A DNA stretch of 64,000 nt from Dipteris shenzhenensis (lineage: Eukaryota > Polypodiophyta > Polypodiopsida > Gleicheniales), in the NCBI GenBank assembly GCA_047967505.1, contig CM106539.1; one strand, 5' to 3'. How positions within the stretch are numbered: position 1 is the stretch's first letter; each line of letters starts with the position of its first letter. The notes beneath the pieces are model-generated. The model was not told the origin of the DNA. It saw only the letters and a program-made list of their open reading frames with translations, and searched no databases. Shown here piece by piece: positions 44,048-53,789 of the stretch. A program made the position numbers and the translations under genes.

Positions 44048-44094
44048 AGACTCGGCATTGGGCCAAGAAGGTAGTTCACCTATGGGTGGACATT

Positions 44095-44103
44095 GAGGGG
44101 GGG
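44095..44103 (+). other. Copia E polypurine tract
   Basis: GAGGGGGGG immediately before TGTTAGATATG. Confidence 0.85.
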
Positions 44104-44640
44104 TGTTAGATATGCTCAATGCCCCACCCTCCTGGTAACCACCATTGGTCCAAGGTGCTCAAGTTTAAGGCCCCCATATGAGGTCTATCAAAATGAGGCT
44201 GACTTGCATGTCAGATGAGGTCTATCAAAATGAGACCGTTGATGGTAGAAAGGTGATTGTGTGGGAGCCCCTTATTCTTACTGGGGGTTCGGGGGTGAGA
44301 CCCCCAAGGCGATGTTATAGGAAATATTCCTTGAATATTCCATGGATGACTAGTTAGTTCCACCGACTAGGTTGACTGGTCGGCTTCACCAACTAGGTTG
44401 ACTAGTCGGTTCCACCGACGACTACGTTGATCCGAATACTACCCTCATAGCTATAAAGAGGCGACCTCCCCAGTCCATTGTACCAGATCAGATCTTCCAG
44501 TAGAGATCTTCTAGCTAGTAGCTCTTCACCTAGTATCTGTCTAGATCACCATCTAAGCTCCACTATGGGAGTGCATGGGTGGACAGACCCATCATCTATA
44601 TTACATCAGTATTGAAGGAAAATTTTGTTCATCTCCAATT
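44104..44640 (+). repeat. Copia E 3' LTR (right end approximate)
   Basis: Starts TGTTAGATATGC after the polypurine tract. It holds a three-unit enhancer-like repeat (44348-44428) and a TATA-like CTATAAAGAGG at about 44451, with a CT/AG-rich leader after it. No second LTR is present in the window, so the right end is set only by where the antisense LINE ORF1 reading begins to fade (about 44640). Confidence 0.65.
44348..44428. promoter_or_regulatory. Three-unit repeat with TTGACT/GACTAG in LTR U3
   Basis: Units 44348-44373, 44374-44399 and 44400-44428 (26, 26 and 29 bp) share GACTRGTYRG, TTCACC and RACTAGGTT. They lie about 25-100 bases upstream of the TATA-like box, the position of LTR enhancers. 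TTGACT occurs at the unit junctions. Confidence 0.65.
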
Positions 44641-44644
44641 TGTT

Positions 44645-44915
44645 GTGTACTCTCTATTCTTTGTTCAGTTTTTGTTCCGTTGCATCGTGTAATTTAACAA
44701 TCCACACCCTTTTTCTGTCAAAAGGATCCCTAGCTATGGGAGGAATAAGCAAGATTATACCCAGTGTTGTTGCCAACTTTTCAATAGTGTCTCCTAGCAA
44801 CTGGGGAAGGCTTGGAAACTCGATCCACACTAGGCAATCATGAAAAAGAAAATCATCAATGGAGAAGGAGGGGCTCCAAGGGATTGACAGCACCATCGCC
44901 CCCGCGTACATGAAA
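44645..44915 (-). pseudogene. LINE ORF1 (DUF4283-like), distal part (antisense)
   Basis: Minus reading: PWSPSF block, then CLVWIEFPSLPQLLGDTIEKLATTLGIILLI and DRKRVWI. This is the second half of the DUF4283 domain, the RNA-binding front of plant LINE ORF1. It is continuous with 46303-46860 if the LTR element 44916-46302 is removed together with one copy of TGAAA. Confidence 0.6.
44911..44915. repeat. Small LTR element target duplication, left copy
   Basis: TGAAA; repeated exactly at 46303-46307. Confidence 0.88.
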
Positions 44916-45303
44916 TGTTGGTGCAAGCATGGAAGCATGATCGAGGTAGACAAGAGGTAGAGACGATGGCACAAGTATGAAGGCAATGAGCAACTGATTC
45001 ATTCATAGAATGGAGTACATATAGGCAACTGCCCATGAGTAGGTGGAATCTAGATCCACATTCATCTCAATCAGGAAGACCACCAATGTCTCCTAGAATC
45101 TCTCAATCACACACCACACTCCTATATTCACTCAATCACACCTACTGACTGACACATAATCAGTCACACCTAATTAGGCACACCTAATCAGGCACACCTA
45201 TACACACACACACATGTGTTCACACACTCACTCATGTGATCACACTCACAACCATAGACCTTATGACCCTTGGTATGATCCCATTACATCGATTTGTCCT
45301 TCA
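44916..45303 (-). repeat. Small LTR element, 3' LTR
   Basis: 388 bp; TGTTGGTGCAAGC ... TTGTCCTTCA. A C-run (G-run on the minus strand, polypurine tract) follows at 45306-45314. Compared with the other LTR it has extra CACACCTAAT-type repeat units, so the LTRs have diverged noticeably. Confidence 0.88.
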
Positions 45304-45930
45304 TAACCCCCCCACAAAGTGATGACCTCACCCCTAGCAGTAGTCCATGGGAACCTCATGGCTTGCCCACCTCTAGTGGCAACACACATGATCCACAACC
45401 TAGACTCACTCTAGTTGCATCGGCAGTAGACTGATTTGGACACACTTGCTCCAACATGATCTCACTCTGAATTTGGCTCTTGGTTTACAATTGGGAGAAT
45501 GGACAATGACTATACATGGGAATACCCTTGTGCAATTTTGGATAGAGAAATGATGATTTCTCCTCAAATACAAATCAAGCAAAGCTAAAAATTCATGAGC
45601 ATCAAGCTCATAGCATCACCCAGCTGCCTCTAAGAGGAATTTACGAAATTGTACTCCAGTAGGTAGAATTGTGAGCAAGATTGGCAAGCAAAGAATGAAG
45701 CAGCACAGACAATGGCATCAAAATTTCATAGATCCGAACAGTTAGAATGTGCGTCCTAGTGGGTAGAAGGTGTAGCCAAAAGCATTTTGAAATCTGACAG
45801 TGGAATAAGGAGAATTTGAGGCTACAAGCTCTAGGCAAAAAAGGGGCAAAATGATAGAGGTGAAGAAGAGGGTGAAGAAGATGATGAGGTGGCACTAGGA
45901 CGTGGGCAGGAGGCTAGGGTGGATGATATG

Positions 45931-45942
45931 GCTCTGATACCA
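45931..45942 (-). other. Small LTR element primer-binding site
   Basis: Reverse complement reads TGGTATCAGAGC, two bases from the LTR at 45945. Confidence 0.9.
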
Positions 45943-45944
45943 CA

Positions 45945-46302
45945 TGTTGATGCAAGCATGGAAGCATGATGGAGGTACACAGGTAGAGACAGTATGAAGG
46001 CAATGAGCAATTGATTCATTCATAGAATGGAGTACATATAGGCAACTACCCATGAGTAGGTGGAATCTAGATCCACAATCATCTCAATCAAGAAGACCAC
46101 CAATGTCTCCTAGAATCTCCCAATCACACACCACACTCCTATATTCACTCAATCACACCTACTTACTGACACATCATCTGTCACACCTAATCAGGCACAC
46201 CTACATGCACACATGTATTCACATATTCACTCATGTGATCACACTCACAACCATAGACCTTATGACCCTTGGTATGATCCCATCACATCGATTTGTCCTT
46301 CA
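45945..46302 (-). repeat. Small LTR element, 5' LTR
   Basis: 358 bp; TGTTGATGCAAGC ... TTGTCCTTCA, followed by TGAAA. Confidence 0.88.
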
Positions 46303-46860
46303 TGAAAGGCTTCCCCAGCATATCATTGCGCACTGGCTCCAAGAGACAATTGAATAAGAAAGAAGCCTTTTCCTAGGAATTTGGCTGAGTAGGCATCCTG
46401 GGATAGAGCAAATTCATACATGAAGATCTGCTACAGTTCATCCAATGATAGAGTGCGTCCGGTGAAGAAGAGGTAGACCTTGCCTTGTGCCAACCTTTCC
46501 AACTAAGGCATGACCTCTTCCAGGTATATTTCGCATGTGATGGAGTGACGCTTGCCAGCTCCGTCTAGCCTTTCTTCTCGCTTTCCTTGGCATGATGCTC
46601 AATCTCTGCATGCAATAGTCTGGACGCCGCCTCCATCTCTAGGGGGAGAACCTTGCTCGGATTTTGTGCGCCAAAATCTTCGCATAGGACTGTTCTCCCA
46701 GTGCCTCACCATGTTCTGATTTCTTTGTCCCATCCAACTCTGACGCAGCATCACCACTATCGACTTGGGTACTCATTCCTCTACTAGGTCTCTCCTCTAC
46801 CCGCTTGTGTTTGGAAGAGCACCTAGCACCACTATCATCATGCAAACTCGTGTTGTGCAT
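46303..46860 (-). pseudogene. LINE ORF1 (DUF4283-like), proximal part (antisense)
   Basis: From 46860 downward: a charged leader (SSKHKRVEERPS), EQSYAKILAHKIRARFSP, then with shifts LERLAQGKVYLFFTGRTLSLDELQQIF, AKFLGKGFFLIQ. The pattern (front linker, short beta strand, GKGFFLI core strand) fits DUF4283 ORF1 proteins and parallels RFLRKGFFFFLF in the LINE at 59054. The small LTR element interrupts it at 46302. Confidence 0.5.
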
Positions 46861-46976
46861 GCACTCGCCTAACTAGTCAAGTCTTGCCAATCCCTCCTCA
46901 AAATTCTTTTCTTCTCTTATGTTAGCTAGGTCTTTCCTATAAGATCATTTATTTAAACGATTTTTCAATGTGAAGG

Positions 46977-47199
46977 GTGAAACATGCGATAGTTCCAAAG
47001 ATTGTCTCTTGTTCATCAAGTGATGCACCAGAAGTATGCTCTATTCCCTTTAGAAAACCACCTGAATCAAAAGTATGCTCTGTTCCCTCTAAAAGACCAC
47101 TTGAAAGAGCAATGAAAGCTAAATCAAAAGTACTATACATACATGGTGCATTATTTGTACAGAGCGACAAAGTTCGTGGAATTAAAGCGAAATTTAAGC
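46977..47199 (+). other. Open stretch with a 39-bp tandem repeat
   Basis: Open frame from 46977 containing two copies of AGTATGCTCT-TTCCCT-T-AAA-ACCAC (about 47034-47072 and 47073-47111). I see no known domain. It runs into the duplicated CRP segment and is probably not a gene. Confidence 0.3.
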
Positions 47200-47346
47200 T
47201 TTCTTGCTTTTCGTCCGTTCAAAAAAGCACAAAAGCAAGGCAAGCAACATATAAGGAGGAATCGTATCTAGTACCTGGCAGCCCACAACAATCTTCTTAT
47301 TAGTCCCAGATCGTAGAGGAAATGACATAAAGACTGAGTAATATTC

Positions 47347-47564
47347 AAAGCAGCAGCAATACTACTCTTGGTAGCAGCTTGTGCATTGATGGTGCTGACC
47401 CTTCACAGGGATGCGGTGGAGGCTCAGAAGAGCAAGTAGTGTCCTCAGTGTGGTGGCCATGTGGTATGCCATCGGAGTGCCCTCAATGTCACCTCAAATG
47501 TGAACTGTGCGCAGCATGGCATATTGTGAGGATCACAACTCTCATAAGCAACATAAGAGGGTGA
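47347..47564 (+). pseudogene. Secreted cysteine-rich peptide pseudogene, copy 2
   Basis: Aligned with copy 1 the reading runs KAAAILLLVAACALMVLTLH (signal peptide), RDAVEAQKSK, a TAG (47437-47439), CPQCGGHVVC, a one-base loss near 47470, then SECPQCHLKCELC to a TGA at 47562-47564. A gap of about 11 bases removes the start codon. The first seven Cys of the motif are kept; the last three and the His-rich tail are lost by divergence. The TAG here and the TAG in copy 1 are at different sites, so the two copies died independently, and the parent gene was intact when the duplication arose. Confidence 0.6.
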
Positions 47565-47673
47565 TTGGAACTGATGTTCCTCGAGGTCCTCAGTAGCCTG
47601 CCTGTAGGAGTGGCTTGGCTGGTAAGAAATTTACCTTCCATGGCGATCGTAGGTAGCGACTGATGATACTTAC

Positions 47674-47676
47674 TTA
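47674..47676. repeat. MITE-3 target duplication, left copy
   Basis: TTA; repeated at 48078-48080. TTA/TAA 3-bp duplications are typical for PIF/Harbinger. Confidence 0.75.
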
Positions 47677-48077
47677 GGGCCTTAGCACATGGATGGGGCT
47701 AGCATGGGTTTACGATAGGAATCTTTTTGTCATCATTACTCCCATCTTACACCAAGTGGTCTAGGATGGATTTAGAATGGGAGTAGCCACTTTTTCTCCC
47801 ATCCTGGACCATGGCCTCGACACCTTGGCAGCCAGAATGGGTTCCCCTTTTTTAGGGATTCAAAAACATGGAAGGATGACATGTGTCCTTGTCCCCATGT
47901 GGTCCCCACCTCCTAAATACATGAAATGATGCCATGTGTCCTCTTCCTCCTAAACCCATCCCTAGTTCTTTTTTTGTTAGTACATGGTGGGATAGGAATA
48001 GGATAGAAATATGCATGGGACCACCTTGGACCACCTTTTCCCATTCCCATCCTATTTCTTCCCATGTGCTAAGCCCC
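47677..48077. mobile_element. MITE-3, PIF/Harbinger-like, 401 bp
   Basis: Terminal inverted repeats GGGCCTTAGCACATGG and GGGGCTTAGCACATGG (right end, reverse complement), flanked by TTA. The inside has no coding capacity. CRP copy 1 lacks this segment and preserves a similar sequence across the site (ACTTACTTT ... AATGGACGG), an empty-site confirmation. Confidence 0.85.
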
Positions 48078-48105
48078 TTACAGCCCATCAAATGGACGGT
48101 TGTAA

Positions 48106-48790
48106 GAAGGAAAGCATACATGTAGTATGCAGCTTTCATATGTTGGAAAAGAGAGTTTTATAGGCAGCTTCTACGTTCTCTTTTGGCATTTTTTTTGGAA
48201 AAGAATTTTTTAGCTACGTGAGATTTGGTATATTCAAAGAATGATGTGTACGCTTTTTGTTTGTCTAACCTCTATGTGGTGAGGTAGTCATAGCTAGCCT
48301 TTAGACTAGAGTAAATGACTAGACGCCAAGCAAGAAATCATAAATACTAGAAACAAGGAGTTCAAGTGCCCTGCCTTGGTTATGTATAGCAAAGGGGAAC
48401 AAGATATCCCACACATTGGAATACTAATGCATTTGAAATCTCATAGCACCTGGATTGGTCGAGTTATTTGCCTAATATATACAAAGACGCTCAGTATTAA
48501 GAGCGAGAACTAGGAGCTAAGTCCTCGACCACTCTCCCCTGCCATTTGTCTTTGATAATAGATTGATGGAGAAGCTTGTATACATCTTCCGTCACACTGT
48601 TGATTTGTCTAATTGTTCAGCCCCTTGGTCAAGCATCCAATGCCTGATCATGCTTCATTGGTTGAGGTTTTCCCCTTTTATGGTACATGATAATAGTTTT
48701 AAACTAATTGACAAAAAGGAGACTTGGGTATATAGTTTAATCCAGAAAGCACGTAACACCCCCTTTTTTTGTGTGTTAGTTTACCAACAG
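48106..48790. other. No feature seen
   Basis: Mixed AT-rich sequence without supported gene or repeat. Confidence 0.4.
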
Positions 48791-48849
48791 AATGAGTCAA
48801 TTTTTACTTGGCCAGCACGAGAGAGTTTCATCAAATTTTGAAATCCTAT

Positions 48850-49276
48850 GCAGCCATGTGGTGCATTCTAAAGTTGAGGGAAGCAATCTCGCCGGTCTTG
48901 AGAGCCTCTCCAACTTTGTTAAGCCCTCCGGGCTTTGTTTGCTTGTCGAATTTGTTGTTGATGGTCTCATGTTAATGCTTGGCACTGTCTACAGATATAG
49001 GCCTCAAGACGTTATCTCCGTTTTTGTAGTTCTCCTTCTCCTCAGGCTTGCAGGAATCCTTCTCTCCGAGCTTGTTGAAATTTTTGGACTCTGGAAGCTT
49101 ATGTAGCTCTTTGGATTTGGAGCGATCGGAGGTAGGGTTAGACGAAGCAGCCCGATGGGAGGGAGGAGAGGGCGAAAGGTGCATTGCACGACCGATGCAG
49201 CACCAGCGTCGTTCCACTTCAACGATTTCAACAAACTTACAAGGACAAGACGAGTGAGCTCGATGCTGTAGCACAT
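48850..49276 (-). CDS. Unrecognised basic ORF, possibly broken
   Basis: From ATG 49274 (minus) a 100-codon frame is open to TAA at 48972, and a protein-like stretch continues in the same frame (NNKFDKQTKPGGLNKVGEALKTGEI) to about 48850. The C-terminal half is rich in Lys, Glu, Asn (SKSKELHKLPESKNFNKLGEKD; KPEEKENYKNGDN) and looks like a soluble, disordered protein segment. I find no domain. It could be one exon of a decayed gene. Confidence 0.25.
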
Positions 49277-50479
49277 CTAGAGGGAGTAGCTAGGGCCATG
49301 GTAGCTCCGAGGTGGCAATGCTTTTCTACATTTTAGGATTGGGGTTGTCTTCTTCCACGAGGATGTGTCTAGCTTTTGGTCTATTGCTACTGAATTTCGT
49401 TATCTAGGACGCCCAGGACTTTGTGTGTGTTTTGTGTAGGTGCTAGTATGAGGCATATACGACTTTATGTTAGCATTTTGAGATTATCCATCACTTAGCC
49501 GGAGTGCTTGTGGCTTACGTAAGACGAAGACTTTAAGTTGCTATCATTGGTAGACTACACAATAAAATAGTTTTGGAGGCGGATGGGATACTTCTACTAA
49601 CCTCCTCTCATTAGCTTATAGATGCGTACGATCCAAATGTGGAAGATTGTTTGACAGGAGGAAATTGCACATTGTTGTTGGAAAACACACATTTATTTGT
49701 TGTCTTGTAGCATTTCATGTTTATATTAACACATTAATGTCATGGAAGGTTGTGTCAAACCCATAGCAAATAAAAGGAGCGAACACAGCTAACCCTCAAC
49801 GTAAGTATGATATTATAACACTCTGTCTGATAGTGCAATGCATTAACAATTTGATGCGTTCTTATGTACTACATCGCCAACACTGTGGAGATGATCTTTT
49901 ACTAAACGGGGAAAAGGCACATTTCCCTACGATTATTGAATTTCGGAGAGAGTTGTGCCGACTCTCCGACATACGTTACGTATGGTTTTCCCCCCCCCTC
50001 CCGCTCTTCCCTGTTCTTATGCACACACTTTCTCATGCTTATACACATTTATATATCTTTAGCATGTGATACCAAGTGATACTTTGAATTTGTTCTTGTC
50101 TTCACAAGTTTGATATGGGCTCATTGTTGAAATGAATATTTTCTTGAAGAGGTACGCAAAACATAATCTTCTACCTATTTTGCAATTTAAAGAAGAAGTT
50201 CTTATCAAAGAAACAACGCTTCGAAATTAAATATTTCACTTTAGTTGCATCTCTTTTATGAAATTGTAACGGCAGTAATTCGAAAGTTATTTACCTAGTA
50301 TAGAAGCTTAAAAGTGAATCATGTACGTTCATAGTAAAGAACTCATTTTAAACATTTATTTCTAGATATATCTATAATGAACAAGAACAAACATTACGTG
50401 AGACCATAGCAAGGGGTTGCCTCCCTCGAAAGTGCAGCAATGATATGCTGCACCAGTCATGAAACCCTCCTCTCTTCTC
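49277..50479. other. No feature seen
   Basis: AT-rich with no supported gene; a C-run at 49991-49999 is the only simple sequence of note. Confidence 0.4.
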
Positions 50480-50595
50480 TTCCAAGAGTGTCTTTGGGTG
50501 TTCTCTTGTTTCCCTTGTAGTGCCTGTAGTGCCTTTGTTCCAAGAGTGTCTTTGGGTATTCTCTTGTTTCCCTTGTTTCCCTTGTAGTGCCTTTG
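50480..50595. repeat. 58-bp tandem duplication
   Basis: 50480-50537 and 50538-50595 both read TTCCAAGAGTGTCTTTGGGT ... TAGTGCCTTTG; each contains shorter internal repeats (TTGTTTCCC, TAGTGCCTG). Confidence 0.9.
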
Positions 50596-50606
50596 TGTTT
50601 GCCACT

Positions 50607-50745
50607 CCATCCCCCTTCACTCTCTATCCCTTCTTCTTCCCTCTCTTCTCTCTCCATCCCTTCTCCTTCTCTCTCCCCTCTCTTCTCCCTTCTCCCTTCT
50701 CTCTCCCCTCTCTTCTCCCTTCTACCCCTTCCCCCTTTCTCTCAT
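50607..50745. repeat. Polypyrimidine tract
   Basis: About 140 bases of C/T (over 90 percent), including a repeated CTCTCTCCCCTCTCTTCTCCC unit. Open frames across it are artefacts. Confidence 0.9.
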
Positions 50746-50903
50746 GGAAACACATTGCAACAATTCGGGAGCCGCTTGAGTGACTTATGCGACCGGCTCA
50801 TGCTTTGCATTGCTCTCACAAGGAGTAGCTTGGAGTGGAGGCTCCATCGACATTCCTTCAAGATCCCCATGACACGTGAGTTACTATTGAGTCTACACAT
50901 CTT

Positions 50904-50927
50904 TGGCGCCGCTGCTGTCGGGAGTTC
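50904..50927 (+). other. Possible primer-binding site of an Athila-like element
   Basis: TTTGGCGCCGCTGC followed by GTCGGGAG resembles the TGGCGCCGTTGCCGGGG site (tRNA-Asp type) used by Athila/Tat elements, with an insertion. It sits about 1.2 kb upstream of a gag with LRSGR at its front, a reasonable distance. The LTR that should end just before it is not identified. Confidence 0.35.
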
Positions 50928-51419
50928 AAGGTATGATTTTGCATTGCATTTGCCTTCTCCTCATCTACCCATTTCATATTGTTTCAAGCTTAACTTAGAG
51001 CTTTGTTAGTCGAGTTGTAGGAGAGGAATGAGGGAGGAAGTGTGAGTTTGACAAAAAAGAATGAAAAATTGTCATTTACTATTGGAAAGCATTTTTGAGC
51101 ATGGGAAGCTTGTTTTTTATGTTTGTTAGTGTTTTGAAGTGATAGGAAGGTAGTTTATAAGATTGCTAAGGTGTGTGTGTTAGAAAATCCTAACAAAAAC
51201 ACTAAAAATGGAGATGGAAGCTCAATTTCGAAATGGTTCTTGAGGGTGAACAACCCAAGTTATAGAAATCTTTCATTTATGCATCCAAAGTTGTTGTTTT
51301 TTTCTCTTTTTTGTTTAGTATAGATAGTGCATAGCACCCACAAACACTTGGAGCTGGCACAAAACTCAAAATTCACCAGAAATCACCAAATAGAAGTCGA
51401 CGGAATTTGTGTTCCCAGA

Positions 51420-52035
51420 CATCTCCTATCCCCACGGGTCATTGCCATAGCACTATTCTGCCGATCAAACCTGCGTTGACCCACAACCTTAGTCCTTATC
51501 CCCACGACCTAACTTCTAACCGCCATCTAACTTGCCGCCTTAATTTATACATGTCAAAATCAGTGATCTCACCGGTTTGACAATGGTTGACCCATGGTCT
51601 TGAGCTTATGCCAATGACCGTTGCCTTATTGTCAACCCCATGCCGTCACCATACGCGTATCTCATCGAGCCAAATAACCCACCGATCGGTGCCTAAGGCT
51701 CATCCCCACGACCATTGTATTACTGTAAACCCTACACCTGTCAACATACTTATATCTCATTGAGCTAGATAACCTGCCGATGGACGCCTAAGGCTCATCC
51801 CCATGATCGTTGTCTTATTGTCAACCTCGCGCCCATTGCTATACTGGCATCCCACTGACCTTATCATCCCACCACCCATAGCCATAGCTCCAACCCCACA
51901 GCCGTGGGGATACCACCTGCATTCTATCCGACTAACACGTGTCACTTTCCATCCCTATGATCGTCGCCTTAGTTTCATCCCTACGACCGTTGCCTTAGTC
52001 CTATCCCCATGCCCGTCGGGATATCTCTGGGGTAG
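51420..52035. repeat. Minisatellite-like array, CCCCACGACC / TTGCCTTA units
   Basis: About three diverged 97-bp units (51597-51690, 51691-51785, 51786-51880) repeat GCCTAAGGCTCATCCCCA, GACCRTTGYCTTAYTGTCAAC and ATCTCAT-GAGC. Shorter ATCCC-A-GACCGTTGCCTTAG units follow at 51945-52020. A related array is at 55850-56060. The two could be LTR parts of the element whose gag lies between them. Confidence 0.65.
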
Positions 52036-52107
52036 TCCAAAAAAAATACAGAATTAAAGCTTCAGCCAGAGTGTGTCAACCAGAGTGTGCCATTTTAGAG
52101 ATTATAC

Positions 52108-53787
52108 ATGCACTTGAGATCTGGAAGAATTTTGTCCAAGGAACCCATGCTTGACAGTGCTTCGAGCTACACTGCATCCCACCTTTGCCCCAATTGGGGA
52201 TTGTTCCAAACCAAAAGATTGGTTCCTAGCCCTCACTTAGTGATAGGACCTCGACAGGAGGATCCATCTAGCTCCAATGAAACGAAGAGATTGAATGAGG
52301 AGATGCAAGGCCTCATGGGTCCGAGAGCCTCTGAAGCCCCCTTCACTAGTTTGACTCCCCCCAACTCTCCTTCTCATTCTAGAGCATCCAGGTTAAGAGG
52401 TACAATCACCAACATGTTTGGACAATTAGGCCGGATAGATTCAACAGACATGGAGAACACCTTTGCCCAGTATGTCTATGGGAAGGGAAGGCCATCAACA
52501 ACCACCTCCTGACAGGGACTAAAACCACCTAGCTTTCACAAGGCACCCTCAGTGGGAACGCATGGAGGATGAAGACCCATGGATGAGGGACTTTGTGGGA
52601 CGAGACCCTAGCTAGGGAGATGCAAGAGGCTCTCACAGGGGGGCTTATTATGAACTCCCGACCTTCTAGGTGCCCTCGACCTTCACCAACTATGTGGAAC
52701 CACAAGTTCCACCCTATCGCCCAATGCAAGGAACCTCCATGCAAATGCCTCGTGACCCACCCAGAAGTCCGACCGTTTTTGCCCATAGCTATTGCTCTAA
52801 TAGATGGAGGGCCATGTGCTTTCACCCCAATGCTAGTACTAGAAACTCAGTGGATTGTGCCACCACCAGGGCCCCATCTCTACATCCTGTTAGGCCCACA
52901 ATGGCCTCGCCTCCACCAACTTCCCAAATGGTGCTATCAAATGAGACAATGTGCATCCTGTTGAATGCACTAGGAAGGGGTGCCACACCACCCTCGGATG
53001 CACCTTTGTTTCTAGCAGGGATCTCGCATCCCTCGAGGAGTCGGCCCATAGCCGTCTCCATGTTGATGACCAAATTCCTTATGGAAGGAGATCCGCAGTC
53101 TGGATGGCAAGATAGGCCAATGGTATAGGGCTCTCACCTCAGAAGAAAAGGTCATCTGGGAGACATTGAGGAAAGCATTCATTTTAGGGTTCACCCCTAG
53201 TGGACATAAATGGAGCCCGATTAAACAATTATATGAGGTGAAGCAGAATGACAAGGAATCCCTCTGGGATTACATAGCTAGAATCAAACACCTCAATTCC
53301 CGTTGCGAACCATATGAGCGGATGAGCGACAAACGATTGCTACCCCACTTCCTCATCGGATTGGTAGACTCAAAGCTGCATGACCACCTGCTGATGGTTA
53401 TGAATCCTACCTCCTTTGAACTATACAGCAAGGTGGCTATCTGTATAAGCGATAACATGATGGATAAGATTACCCAGGATAAAACCCCGACCCCATCATA
53501 ACTATCACCATCAGTAAGGTCTTCCAGTGTGGAGCCAACCAAGAAGGAGAACAACAAGCCCAAGGGCTTGGATATGAGTGAGCTGGCCTCAAATTTATTG
53601 AATCAGCTTAGCCAACAGTGGAGGTCAGGGACCTCTAAGGAGGCGCCGAGTAACCCCAACTTGTTTCCATGTAGAGACAATGTGTGGTGTGGGATATGTA
53701 ATGCCAACCATCCCACCAATGAGTGTCCCTGCCTTAGGGAAAGGACAACCCTCTACTACACACACTCATATATAGAAAAATCATGAT
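52108..53787 (+). pseudogene. Athila/Tat-like gypsy gag
   Basis: Opens with MHLRSGRILSKE at 52108, a front typical of Athila/Tat gag, stopping at 52510. After shifts the capsid core is clear in another frame (53166-53501): RKAFILGFTPSGHKWSPIKQLYEVKQNDKESLWDYIARI and FLIGLVDSKLHDHLL. The last piece (53529-53786) has LASNLLNQLSQQWR and a knuckle CGICNANHPTNEC (C-x2-C-x3-H-x4-C, the spacing of gypsy C and of Athila). No pol follows. Non-autonomous, or truncated after gag. Confidence 0.75.
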
Positions 53788-53789
53788 AC

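Larger units (their letters stand above)
44916..46302 (-). mobile_element. Non-autonomous small LTR retrotransposon (TRIM-like)
   Basis: 1387 bp in total: two LTRs and only about 640 bp between them, with no gag or pol. An initiator-Met primer site lies next to the right LTR, so the element is antisense. The internal part is A/G-rich on the plus strand without coding sequence I can support. Such minimal LTR elements must borrow proteins from an autonomous relative; copia elements in this window use the same primer tRNA, but no shared LTR sequence is seen. Confidence 0.85.
47200..48105 (+). repeat. Duplicated segment carrying CRP copy 2, split by MITE-3
   Basis: Counterpart of 27325-27830 in opposite orientation. 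Shared landmarks: AAGCACAAAAGCAAGGCAAGCAA (about 47228), the peptide frame, AGAAATTTACCTTCC (about 47626), GATACTTACTT (47665-47675) and, beyond the MITE, AATGGACGG (about 48095-48103). Confidence 0.75.

Noticed and set aside
45641-45895. 84-codon ORF inside the small LTR element
   Set aside because: His/Leu/Ser-rich, no gag or pol motif, typical chance frame in A/G-rich DNA.
50587-51009. 140-codon ORF
   Set aside because: The first half is the translated polypyrimidine tract (Ser/Pro/Leu); the second half has no domain.
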